The translations under genes and the position numbers were made by a program. DNA of 64,000 nt from Eopsaltria australis (taxonomy: Eukaryota; Chordata; Aves; Passeriformes; Petroicidae): assembly GCA_034509425.1 (NCBI GenBank), contig JAVTVJ010000541.1:744001-808000 (forward strand), written 5' to 3'. The first letter of the stretch is position 1. Each line of letters starts with the position of its first letter. Below, piece after piece: positions 1 to 9,250 of this stretch. The notes beneath the pieces were generated by a model. It did no database searches. It worked only from the letters and a program-made list of their open reading frames with translations, and was not told where the DNA came from.

Positions 1-1791
1 TTCCAGGAGATTTAAGGTAAGACTTAAAAAGGTGTAAAGGTAAGGTTCTGAATAAGCATAATATATTTAAACAACACTGGAAATACTAAACACTTTAAAA
101 AGTTGTACATCATAAAATATTTTTAAACCAAATTTTGCTAATACTAAAATTCCAGAAGAACATAAACTGAACAACCACTGCAATACTTAGTATTCAAAAG
201 TTACAAGTCTGATGATGACAAGAATGGTTGTTTTCATTATTCAAGGTAAACAAAACACCAAAATCTAAACGGGAAACCCCATGTTTTCATTTTCTAAAAT
301 GGTTTTAATGGTTTGATGCCATTATATAAGGAAATCTGTATTTTTTACCTTTTACACAAAAAGTCTATTACAAGATAAAAATGCAATTTCACAAGGCAGA
401 CTAGCTCAAAGAATTAATAGCACATCAACATTAAACTTCCCTTACTCACACACTACCATTTCCCATGTTTCCATATACAATATGAAATTCAAGTAGAACC
501 ACAGGCTACAACCTAATATCATGTTTCTGCTGTTGAATTCATTTGCAAGGAAGAAGGAACTGCCCGACCACCAGAAGCAACAAATCCAGGTTTGTTGATT
601 CACATAGGAGAATATTTCATAAAGATACAAAAATTAGCATCTCAAAGCATTAGGAAAAAAGTCAGAGACAACTGTTCAAAAGACCTGCAAAGCAGCCATT
701 ATTGCCCCCACATGCAAAGAGAAGCACTAGGAAGTCTCCTCTGTTGCCAGGGAGGAAATTTTTGGGCCACATTTACTTCCAGCTCTAATCTGAATTAAAG
801 GTGGAAATAGAAGGATAAGAAAAATCATGCTTCTGGAAGAAAAAAGGGAAAACATAAACTAATCAACAGTGCTATGCACCACTCTTTCAATAACCACATA
901 ATGCAATTGTAATGGTTATGCTGCTCCATTCTCTCTCAATACCATCTCACTCATTACATTCTTCTGCTCCATAACACCTGAAATTAGATTTCAGTGTTGC
1001 AAACTTATTTAATTTCACATCTCCACACCCAAATTGGAAAATTAATGAAGTTCATACCAATAGGCATGAGAGAGCTGTGCGAGTTCACACAGGTAATTGA
1101 GGCCTACAGCACTCCTGAGCACTAAGAAACCACCATGAATGCAATACAGTGAAACATACACAGGTAGAGTAATTTACCTGCAATAGTTCACACAGAAACT
1201 CTACAATGAGACTAGAAACAGGAAGTGAGATTCAAATTTAAAAGATTAGCGACTCCTAGTCCCCAAAGTTTTCTACTATCAATAGTATCAATGTTACTTA
1301 AGCATTTGATTCTTTGTAGTACTTCTTACATCTGGGATAAGGCGGTTTAGGCTCTAGGACATTCATGAGATGGAGTCATCCAAGTTACAGAAAGAACATA
1401 ACTCAAAGCAGATAACCCCACAAATCATACAGAATTGAGGAAGTGACATCTTTTCTGACGCTAACTTTGAATAACAAGAGTATAATGCCATTCTCCACTG
1501 CCCAGGAAACAGATGCATCTTGGTGAGGCAGGAGACAAAGCAGAAAAAGGAGGTGCACTCTATTCCTGCTGCCTTGATGCATGACTGATTAGTCAAATAA
1601 GAGCAATGAAGCATTGCCTGACGTGAAAAATATTTTCTCCATTTTAAAAAGGTGACTGACTCCAAAGAGTACATGTGATGAAGCACTTTCAGAACATCTT
1701 TTCCTCTTCCATATTTTAAAACCACGAGATACCAAGTCTCATTAGACTGTCAGTAGCAGAAAGGAACAGTAAGAAAAAGTAAACAATTTAC
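1..1791 (-). other. ERCC6: ERCC6 intron 2 (partial)
   Basis: This is AT-rich non-coding sequence downstream of the exon 2 donor. I looked on the minus strand for the exon 3 peptide (SLRQINKIIEQ-like) and did not find it, so intron 2 is at least 1.79 kb and exon 3 lies beyond the left edge. Minus-strand ORFs at 442-630 and 1363-1725 have no recognisable domains and look like chance. No repeat was recognised. Confidence 0.8.
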
Positions 1792-1793
1792 CT
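1786..1793 (-). promoter_or_regulatory. ERCC6: ERCC6 exon 2 splice donor
   Basis: The minus-strand sequence TTTAAG|GTAAATTG places the GT at 1791-1790. The reading frame stays open only a few bases further. The position and phase (two bases of the next codon) fit the known ERCC6 exon 2/exon 3 junction. Confidence 0.85.
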
Positions 1794-2222
1794 TAAATCC
1801 TCCAGTACTGACTCATATTCTTTTGATGCATTAGCTATTTTTGCTGCTTTATTCGCTTCATTAATTGCATTATCTACTTGCTGAAGAACTCCTTGCTCCA
1901 GCACGTCCTGGTCGTAGACATCAACTCCTAAATCTTTGAGCTCAGCAGCATGTGCACTACATGAGACAGACTGAATCTGCTGCCTGTCGATCTGTAAAAG
2001 GGGATGTCCTCTTCTGGGCACCTCCAAAGAAACAGCCATGGAAGTGGAAGCCTGGCTGTCAGAGATTGGAATTCCCACACTATTGCCCAGACCATTGTCA
2101 CAAATGCCATTTTCCTGCTCAATTCCTGATTCCTCATCATTATGCAGGCAATTATTGCTTGAGGTAGTGGCAGATTCTTGTTCTTGGATGGTGTCTGACA
2201 GGTGACTCTTGTCTGTGGGCAT
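1792..2222 (-). CDS. ERCC6: ERCC6 (CSB) exon 2, N-terminal coding part
   Basis: This is the first coding exon of the SNF2-family ATPase that acts in transcription-coupled nucleotide excision repair and remodels chromatin around stalled RNA polymerase II in the nucleus. The reading begins MPTDKSHLSD and ends EYESVLEDLR (144 residues, the last codon split). Residues 1-65 are Ser/Asn/Glu/Gln-rich and poorly conserved. Residues 69-83 (PRRGHPLLQIDRQQI) and 99-120 (GVDVYDQDVLEQ, then GVLQQVDNAI) match my memory of vertebrate CSB closely. The second block belongs to the conserved N-terminal region reported to restrain the ATPase (the 'leucine latch'). The start is chosen because the human protein also begins MP, and because a pyrimidine-rich acceptor lies just upstream of this ATG. 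The exon stops at a donor reading AAG|GTAAAT, in phase 2 like human exon 2. The helicase domain is outside the window. Confidence 0.95.
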
Positions 2223-2227
2223 CCTCT
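2223..2227 (-). promoter_or_regulatory. ERCC6: ERCC6 exon 2 splice acceptor and 5'UTR tail
   Basis: Read on the minus strand, a pyrimidine-rich tract (2228-2255, TTCTTCTTTGTTGCCTTTG-like) ends in CAG at 2228-2226. AGG then precedes the ATG at 2222. The exon therefore starts at 2225 with a three-base leader. This acceptor excludes the in-frame ATG at 2324 from the mature message unless the intron is retained. Confidence 0.75.
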
Positions 2228-2995
2228 GATCAAAGGCAACAAAGAAGAAGCACATTATCGTAGGAACATCCACACATACAAAGCTCCTCATGAAGACTGT
2301 GCCCCACAAGAGTAAGCAAATCAATAAGTACGTTTATGATAAAGTCTTGTTTCAAAACACCTGGTAGTCTACTCCTTCACGAGTCCTCCTTGTAGAGGCA
2401 TCTCCACACCAACTTCCACAATTAGGAGTGGCAAAAACCCCTCAGAGAGAACCGTGTTTAACCCTCCTGAAAGACGTTAATATGAAGACAAACAAGACAA
2501 ACATGTAAAAATTACTCTCCTTGCCAGTGAACTCAGTCCTGTGTGTGAAGGGTCATGCTCCAGAAGACTGTGACATAACAAAAACATATGTAACTTAAAA
2601 TACCCAAACTCCAAAAATAAAACTTTCTGAAACAGATTAAGACTTGCCATTGAAAGCACTAATGAGTGTAGTTGGGCAGTTAGCGTTAGTTCGACAATTC
2701 GGCCTTAGAATGGAGCATAAAGCACCTTACTTTTTCAGGAAATTAACGCTGGACTGACTAAGGCAAGCCTGGAGGCGGTACGGTTCAGCAACCTCTCCTA
2801 GCACGGCAGCCCACAGATCTCAGTCCCCCCTCACGGTTTTCTCCCATCCGCTCTGAACACGCCGGCACAGGGCTTGCTCCTGCATTCAGGCAACAGGTCC
2901 CACACCGCGCCCCGGCCCGCTCCCTCCGAGGAGCCCCAGGTGCCCTCTGCCCCGCCTGCAGAAGCGGTGCCCGGGCAGAAGCGGTGCTTCACCCA
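2226..2995 (-). other. ERCC6: ERCC6 intron 1 (putative)
   Basis: This interval runs from the exon 2 acceptor to the best donor in the CpG island. It changes from AT-rich at 2226-2750 to GC-rich above about 2780. No coding signal was seen. The ORF at 2477-2659 (minus) shows no similarity I recognise. Confidence 0.6.
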
Positions 2996-3150
2996 CCTCT
3001 GCGTGCGAGCGAGCGAGCGCCGGGCTGCGACGGGCCGAAGGTTGTCTCCAACGCGGCGGGCGGCAAAGCGCTCGGCTGACACGGGCACACGCGGGGCTCC
3101 GTGGGGCGCTGGCTCCCGCCGGGGTGAGCCCGAGCCGCGGCCCCGCGCCG

Positions 3151-3198
3151 CAGCGGGAGCGGCAGCGGCAGCGGGAGCGGCAGCGGCAGCGGGAGCGG
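3151..3198. repeat. 18-bp GC-rich tandem repeat, about 2.6 copies
   Basis: The unit CAGCGGGAGCGGCAGCGG repeats from 3151, again from 3169 and partly from 3187. A GGGCC string follows. It lies in the putative ERCC6 exon 1 or the promoter, where length changes could alter 5'UTR structure. Confidence 0.9.
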
Positions 3199-3202
3199 TA
3201 CC

Positions 3203-3226
3203 GCCGGGCCGGGCCGGGCCGGGCCG
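3203..3226. repeat. GGGCC pentanucleotide repeat, about 4 copies
   Basis: Consecutive CCGGG/GGGCC units lie directly beside the 18-bp repeat, inside the CpG island. This is a short, GC-only simple repeat. Confidence 0.85.
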
Positions 3227-3269
3227 CGCTGCTCCGACCGGCGCAGCTCCCACTCCGCGCCGCGCGCCG

Positions 3270-3280
3270 CGTCACTTCCG
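3270..3280 (-). promoter_or_regulatory. ETS/CRE composite site in the ERCC6 promoter
   Basis: On the minus strand this reads CGGAAGTGACG, an ETS core (CGGAAGT) fused to a CRE-like half (TGACG). The motif is typical of TATA-less housekeeping promoters bound by GABPA/ELK factors and usually lies within tens of bases of the start site. Its orientation matches ERCC6, so initiation is expected around 3230-3270. Confidence 0.6.
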
Positions 3281-3440
3281 CGCCGGCCGGGACAGCGCGG
3301 CGCCTGCGCGAGGCGGGGCCGCTGCCGTGAGGGCTCTGCCGGGCAGGAGCGCAGGGTCTGCCCCGGGAGCCGCCGCTGCTGCTCTGCCTTCAAACACATC
3401 CTGCTGTCCCCCCGCTTCAGCGTCGTGAAACTCCCGCTTC

Positions 3441-4562
3441 CAGCTCCCCCTCCTCTGGGCAGCAGGACTGAGTTTATTTGCTGGCAGCGCTAGGCTAACT
3501 GTGAGAGGATAAATGCATAACAGAACACATAAAAATTAACGAATAGTTCCCAAAAATGGCTTTTTCCCGACTTGATTCTGAGTTACAATTTCAGGTCCTT
3601 GACTGAACATGTTCCTTTTCTTCCATTGCCTTATTCCTGCCTTGTAATGTCAAAGAGTCTCAGGAAAACACACAGTGGGTTTTCTTAATATCTTTAAGAC
3701 CTGGACCTGAAAGGTTATCAAGCAAATAAAGCCGTCCTATGTTGATAAACTCGTTTGTTTCCTTTGCTCTGAAATACACTGTTACTGTGAATATCCTTTA
3801 GCATTTAGTGACTGCAGTGTGGAAGCCTTTTTAAAATCTTCACTTCTAAGCAGAAGGAATGATATTTTGTAACTGCTGAAACAATTTAAAATGTGAAGTG
3901 TGAAGTCTTCAGCAGACTGAGAAACGCAGCAACCACGGACGTTAAAAGACGGAGCAGTGTCGAGCTGTTGTCAAAACTAAACTATGGCATGGAGGAGTAG
4001 GCTCAGTTTTCCAGAAACTGATTAATGAGGGTCAAAAGATAACTTCTGCTGGAAGAAGAAATAAAGAGCTTTGTATTATTTGCTAAGAGAGAAGTTTTCA
4101 AATGACAGGCTGCTTCTTTCCTAAGCACAGGAGGAAATTGAAGATTTTCCTACATGTTAGCAGACTTCTGTGGGTTAAGAGATTACTAAGGTCAGAGATG
4201 GTCACTGCTAAGGTCAGAAGAAGGGCCATAATCCAACATTAAATATCATTGCTTCAAAGCAGGTGTGTGCAAAACAAAACAGTTACGCTGGATCCTGACT
4301 TCCAAGAATCCCAGGTGGAGATTGCTGATAAAGATCCCTGTCGTGCTCCATATAGAAGAGCATATATGGGACTGAAAATGGTCTTTCTGGGAGTGTTCTG
4401 AAACGACAATATAAACCACTCCCATGTGGGAGTTCCTTTTGGAGGTTCATCAATGACAGCTGTCCATGAAACACCACAGACTCTGGGAATGATGGATCAA
4501 TAGAAAGCAAATTGTACAACTAGTCTGGGCCAACTGGGAATGGAGGCTGTTCGGCTGAAGTC
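3441..4562. other. Spacer upstream of ERCC6, no gene seen
   Basis: Base composition drops back to AT-rich right after the island. The 78-codon minus-strand ORF at 4283-4519 has no recognisable motif and lacks splice context. Nothing else is supported here. Confidence 0.6.
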
Positions 4563-4620
4563 TGCTGGACCAGATCCTCCAGCAGCTGAAAATCTATATG
4601 GCTCCATCAGTCACAGCAGG
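4563..4620 (+). repeat. Ancient sauropsid-type interspersed repeat fragment
   Basis: The stretch GGACCAGATCCTCCAGCAG, followed by ATGGCTCCATCAGTCAC, closely follows a repeat common in turtle and crocodile genomes. In that repeat, GATCCTCAGCTGG leads through GTAAATC to AGCTCCATTGA. Only one arm of the usual inverted repeat is visible. I do not know the formal family name; the match is from memory. Confidence 0.5.
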
Positions 4621-6150
4621 TAGAGAGAGAGCCCACAGGCCTTTAAAGCTAGTTCATGGTGGTCCATCCTTGGTGCATTTCCAGCACTATGCCTGTCTTA
4701 AACTTTTCAACCTCAACACACAGTTTTACCTAAGCAGGGGAGATCTATCATTTCCCTCTGTTCTCAGCCTCTCCTATTGCCTGGAACAGTCCATTACAAA
4801 GGCTGTAAAAGTACAAAATCTGTCCTATAAAACAGGATGTCTTTGACATTATATTTTCAGTGCAGTCATTTTCACACAGAAAATTAACTTCTAATGAACC
4901 AAAAGCTCACTTCTGGGATTGGCTACATATGCATATGGCTTCTGATATTTTCATATAGCATATATGCATGCATGTTTATCTTTTAATTAAGTATTTAATT
5001 GCATTTGTCTTCATTTTGTTTTCCTTTTTAAAATTTTTCTACATGTAGATAACTGCTTGCTGCAGTGCAGCTACTCCACTAGACCATTAACAGTGTTTTC
5101 ATGGGCAGGACAAGTTCTGCTTGTTTGATTGCTTTTTTTATATGTTGTAACACAGCCACAGTCTTCACCCCCCTAATATGCAGGCATCAGTGATGACAAC
5201 TGTTGCTGGGGCTGGTTCTGGCAAGTTTTGATATGCAGATATTATGCTTTTTTACTTGAACTAGCAAGACTGGGAAATTAAACTGTGTGTCTTCCCTTAC
5301 TATCAGCCTTGGCAGGTTTCTGGGAAGGATCCTGGCAGACTGTGTGAAGCAGCAGCTCAGAGCTCAGCTGTTGGATCTAGAGAGATGTGAAACAGTTCAA
5401 AGAGACTCCCAAGGAAGCTCAAATAGAATAACAACTTGGAAAGGAAGCAATTTGTTTCTGTCACTCTGAATTGGGTAATGAAAAATTAGGTTCTGTAAAT
5501 TTTGGTCAATGATTAGGGAGAAAGGGGCAGTGATTTAATTTTTAGTCCATAATTTTTTTCAGTTTCTTGCTCTAAAGTTATCCCTATAACTATGATAAAC
5601 ACATCCCAGAGACGTACCCAGTATAACCAGTAACAACCTACCATGTCTGAGTGCTGGTTCTCAGCAAGAGATGATCCTCTTGAGTAGTTCATGCTTGAGA
5701 GCCTGGTTGTGCTGATAAGGGTGCGACCTGCTGGCAGTTGGCCAAATCTTCCTTCTTGCTTTTCAAGTAGGCCTTTCCTCCACAGATTTTAGTATGTATT
5801 TTGCCAGACTGGAGGCTAAGAAAGGGCTTTGTGACACAACATATTTATGGATTTTGTTCTGAGGAAATGCTGTATGTGAACTATGATTGATCACAATGGA
5901 GCAACCGCACAGAAAGGCTTGGACTGACTGTGGAAGAAAAACTAGTCCAAACCACCACATTTTCAGAGTTAAGGGACCATGGGATTTGAGCATCTTTGAG
6001 CTCACCAGTGTTTACATGCATCAAGGTGACCTGAGATGGCTGAGCCTCAGGCAAGTGACTGCTACTTTTATTTGTGGAGCAGTCCCAGTGGATGCAGCAC
6101 TTTGCTAAATATTTAAAGATGTTCCTTCATCCCAAAGGCCTAAGATTTTC
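4621..6150. other. Spacer, no gene seen
   Basis: AT-rich non-coding sequence with a T-rich run near 4980-5040 and ATATGCATATG-like alternating runs at 4926-4975. Short ORFs at 4598-4846 and 5887-6108 have no domains. Nothing functional can be supported. Confidence 0.5.
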
Positions 6151-6440
6151 ATTTATTTATAGAGCTTAAGGCCAGACAGGACCATTAGATCATTCTTTCT
6201 GACCTCCTGTGTGACTAAAAATACTCACTCAGTAACTTTTAAATCAGGCCTGAGTCTTGGAGGTGAGGTGGCACAGATGGCTTAGCAGGATATCACATTT
6301 TGATTTAAATACACTGAACAGTAGGAAATCCACTACATGACTTGGTAGATTGTATCAGGGGCTGATCCTTCTTGCATGTAGCCTGAAACACACTAGCTTT
6401 AGAAAAAATGTCACGTGCTTTAAAGAGAGGCTGGTCTGTT
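6151..6440 (-). mobile_element. Diverged CR1 LINE 3' fragment, inserted in reverse
   Basis: The plus strand reads TTAAGGCCAGACAGGACCAT, then TCTGACCTCCTGTG near 6200, then GGAAATCCACTACATGACTTGG near 6320. These are in the order seen in the reverse complement of CR1 3' ends from turtles and crocodiles. The 3' terminus is therefore at the left and the element runs leftward. It is 5'-truncated, heavily mutated and non-coding. An imperfect ATTTATTTATAGA at 6151 stands where the CR1 terminal octamer repeat would be. Confidence 0.75.
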
Positions 6441-8108
6441 AAACATAGAGGAAGGAAAGACTGCAATGCAATTTTAGAATAAGCCTCAAACACAACTTTG
6501 TAAAATCTTGAGGCTGAATTTCAGAAGAATAAACTTTCTCTTGCCTGCTTAGAGTTCTGAAATGGAATGGACACGAGAAGTTTTACCTAAAACTTCCCTA
6601 AGTAGTTACGTGCTTCCCTGTGCTATAGCTGTTCCTAGAAATAGTCCTTTTGTGGCTGAGCTGATCAGCTGGCTACACTTGTCCTGCCTGAGGCCACCCT
6701 AGAAGCCGAAAGTCCCAATACTATTCTAGAGAGGTCAGTTGGTCAGGTATGGAGTGTCCTAGTGCCCACAGGCAGCACTGTTCTGCTAAAAAACAGATGG
6801 CAGTGGCAGATTTTAATGCATATCAGTTTAGCTTCTCTATTTTTCAGTCCTGTGAGTCTGAGCCAACACCCTGGGAGATTTCTGTGCTGGTGGTGAAAAT
6901 GCTATACGCTGAGGCACACTGATACTTTTAAAACAAAATGCCAAAACTGTGAAGTTGTGATGAGAATAGATAATAAATGATTTAAGGGCTGCATTACTTC
7001 TCAGGAGGGCACAGAATTGCCGGCAGCATTGGCAGAAATGGGAATTCCATCCACAGTAATAAAGCATCTGTATCTCTTTGTACCAACGAGTTGAGTGGCA
7101 AGTATCTCTCAGAGCCATGCCAGCGTAATAAAGCTAATATATCAACCTAAGAGAGATGCTAAGCTCTTCGAAAATAATTGTGTAGTTGGCAAGCAATAAC
7201 TGTTACTCTTTATATTGCAGAGAAATAAAATTGGGTTTTTTTCTTCCCTCACTCTCCCTGCTGTGGTGCATTTAAGAAATTAAATGCAGAAATCTACTCC
7301 TAATGTACTACTAGGTTGGAAAACTAATGACTGCAAATGGGAACAAATTCCAGAAGTGAAGGTTTCTCCCACTGCTTCTCTATGGTTAGATTGCTCACCT
7401 TTTGTATTTCCAACAAATATTGCTAGACAACAGCTCACATGTAAGGAAGTTCTTGATAATACCAATTTTTTAGGAAAGCTCAATGTTTGTGGTTCTTTGG
7501 GTTATATTTTTCTCCAAAGGAATTAAAAAATGACTTTCCAGGTGAATCTGCTGCAGCTTGTTAGAGGCTTTTTTCTGAGCTTGCAGCCAGATCATTGCTT
7601 CAAACGTGTCTTTGCTACATATCTTTTATAGGTGTGTGTGCACAATGTTTCTTAAAACCCTGTATAAAAACGAGAAAGAAATTACAGAAGTTTTAAGAAC
7701 TGAGTAAGCAAGGAATAGGATGTTGGCATCAATCTTGTGCAGGCAAAGAGGGAAGACAAATCTGGGTGTTTATGGTCTTTTCAAACCAGCCTTTCACATT
7801 TCGTGTACTTCATAGTTGTTCATTGAAAAGCTTAGGACAAGGCTCTGGCTCTTGCATCCCAGAACCAGGGTCTTCTCCCACCATCCTACCCAGGCAGACA
7901 GAGGCTGCTGCTTTTCACCTGCTGTCGACTTGTGTAGGTCTGCTTGCAATGACTACAGCACCTGTGATGATCCCTAGAGCACGCTGGCAGAGTCCTACTC
8001 AGGCTGTGTTTGAACTGTCGATGGTGCCAGGAAGAGAAACATAATAAATATTCGAGTACTCGAAAATCTTTCACCTCCTCAAAAACTGGGCTGTCAGAGA
8101 CCCAGTGG
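6441..8108. other. Spacer, no gene seen
   Basis: Mixed non-coding sequence. ORFs at 6837-7118 (minus), 7284-7526 and 7766-8044 (plus) overlap one another on opposite strands and show no family motif. A T-rich run lies near 7230-7250. Confidence 0.5.
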
Positions 8109-8122
8109 CGGCCACCTGCTGG
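8109..8122 (-). promoter_or_regulatory. CTCF-like motif (strong core)
   Basis: On the minus strand this is CCAGCAGGTGGCCG, matching 13 of 14 positions of the degenerate CTCF core CCASYAGRKGGCRS. CTCF binds such sites as an insulator and loop anchor, and the orientation of the motif matters for looping. A second, divergently oriented CTCF-like motif begins 6 bp away. Occupancy cannot be judged from sequence. Confidence 0.55.
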
Positions 8123-8127
8123 TGTTA

Positions 8128-8141
8128 ACACTAGAGGGAGG
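8128..8141 (+). promoter_or_regulatory. CTCF-like motif (second of a divergent pair)
   Basis: The plus strand reads ACACTAGAGGGAGG, matching about 12 of 14 positions of the CTCF core. It is weaker than its neighbour because the invariant C near the end of the core is A. Together the two motifs form a compact divergent arrangement within 33 bp. Confidence 0.4.
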
Positions 8142-9167
8142 CATCGCCTAAAAGAAATCACAAATCCTTCCAAAATAGCACAATTTAAAGCGATTTATAT
8201 GTCTTGGAAGGGAACAAAACACTGATTTCTTTTTAAAGCCTCTGTTTTTATTGGAATACATTATGGGAGGCCTCATTTGTTGCCGAGAACGCTCTTGGCC
8301 CAAGTGAAATCCAACCCTCCTGATGAGGTAGGCAGATTCAGCCTGTGCTGCTCTGCTTTGTCTTAGCTGGGCTCTCCTGGGACAACGCTTTGCTCCAGGC
8401 CTGGGGGTAGTGCAGCCTCTATAAATAGCCCATTGCTGAATTGTTGTGTGACCACATATGGAAGGGTGTGCCAAAGGATAAAGAATTGTGTTGTTTTAGT
8501 TCAGACTGACACACTCAAACCGATTTTGCTGTCTGGCCTCAGTTTGTACTCAGGGCAGAGGTCAGGAAGATGAAATGTCAGTGCTTCACTCTGTATTCAG
8601 TTCTCCCTAATTTCAAGCCTCTCAGCAAAGTAGTAGGGGTTGACTTAATGGTGGTGGCTATGTAGGAATGGTTGCTGTCCCTGAAGAGATTTTCCCTCTC
8701 CCTCTTTACTCCATTAGCTTGTCCTGTTGCAGCATGGATCCTGTGCCATAAAAATAGGAGGCAGTGCACAGCTTCCTGATTCATGGTAGACTTCAGTGCC
8801 TGTAAACTGCATTTTTCTATGATGCACAAAAAGACCACAGAAGAATGAGAATAGTTATTTGTGGGCTCCACAGCAGCTGGCAGTAACACAGAGCTGTATA
8901 AAGGCTATATTGTACTGAGCAGAGAGTTGAGAAGGAAAATAAGGTAAGAGGAAGGGCCCAGGAGCTGTGGGTATCCTCCCCAAATCTTTCAGTGAGTCCT
9001 GTTCAGTGGACATGCTTATTAATTCTCCTAGAATTTTATCTGCCTTGACTCAGCTGGTGAGCACAACTACACTAACAGGCAAAGGTGGAAAAAGTGGTCT
9101 GAGGTAGTCTTTTCCAGTCAGGTAGGAGGGAATGAAAGACTGCTGAAGGGGCAAGAGAGGCAGAGAT
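8142..9167. other. Spacer, no gene seen
   Basis: Non-coding. ORFs at 8148-8474 and 8578-8889 (minus) have no recognisable domains. A stretch GCCTCAGTTTGTACTCAGG at 8537-8555 hints at a decayed MIR-like SINE but is too short to call. Confidence 0.5.
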
Positions 9168-9250
9168 GAGATATGCAGGTGGGGACAGAAACAAATGTGA
9201 GTGGGAGATATGTAGATGGGGACCAGAGAAGAAAGAACAGATGTGAAGAG
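9168..9250. repeat. Imperfect tandem duplication, purine-rich
   Basis: A segment starting GAGATATGCAGGTGGGGAC at 9168 recurs as GAGATATGTAGATGGGGAC at 9205. Both are followed by A/G-rich sequence ending in ATGTGA. The repeat period is about 37 bp and the two copies differ by several substitutions and an insertion. Confidence 0.75.

Larger units (their letters stand above)
2996..3250 (-). other. ERCC6: ERCC6 non-coding exon 1 (putative)
   Basis: Vertebrate ERCC6 begins with a short untranslated exon in a CpG island. The best minus-strand donor here reads GAG|GTGGGTGAAG with its GT at 2995-2994; an alternative GTGAAG lies three bases downstream. The upstream limit is set only by assuming initiation just downstream of the ETS/CRE motif at 3270-3280. 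The exon would include an 18-bp GC-rich tandem repeat. Both limits are inference; cDNA or CAGE reads would settle them. Confidence 0.4.
2780..3440 (-). promoter_or_regulatory. ERCC6: CpG-island promoter of ERCC6
   Basis: This is the only large CpG-dense block in 64 kb, and it sits just upstream of ERCC6 exon 2. It is rich in CGG/GCC strings and SP1-like boxes (for example GGCGGGGCC at 3311-3319) and has no TATA box. Such promoters often fire in both directions. On the plus side the sequence leaving the island (3400-3510) has no clear exon, only a weak donor-like GTGAGA near 3500. Long ORFs through the island in several frames (such as 2874-3428 plus and 2831-3253 minus) reflect the lack of AT-rich stop codons and are not genes. 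Confidence 0.85.

Noticed and set aside
2223..2324. In-frame upstream ATG that would extend ERCC6 by 34 residues
   Set aside because: The added residues are hydrophobic and unlike CSB, and the codons lie across a good polypyrimidine tract and acceptor at 2226-2227, so they are intron.
2831..3428. Several long ORFs on both strands in the CpG island
   Set aside because: GC-rich sequence lacks stop codons. The peptides are Ala/Pro/Arg-rich low complexity and several frames are open at once.
8537..8580. MIR-like or CR1-like fragment (GCCTCAGTTTG, GAGGTCAGGAAGATGA)
   Set aside because: The matches are too short and conflict with each other; no extended alignment could be read.
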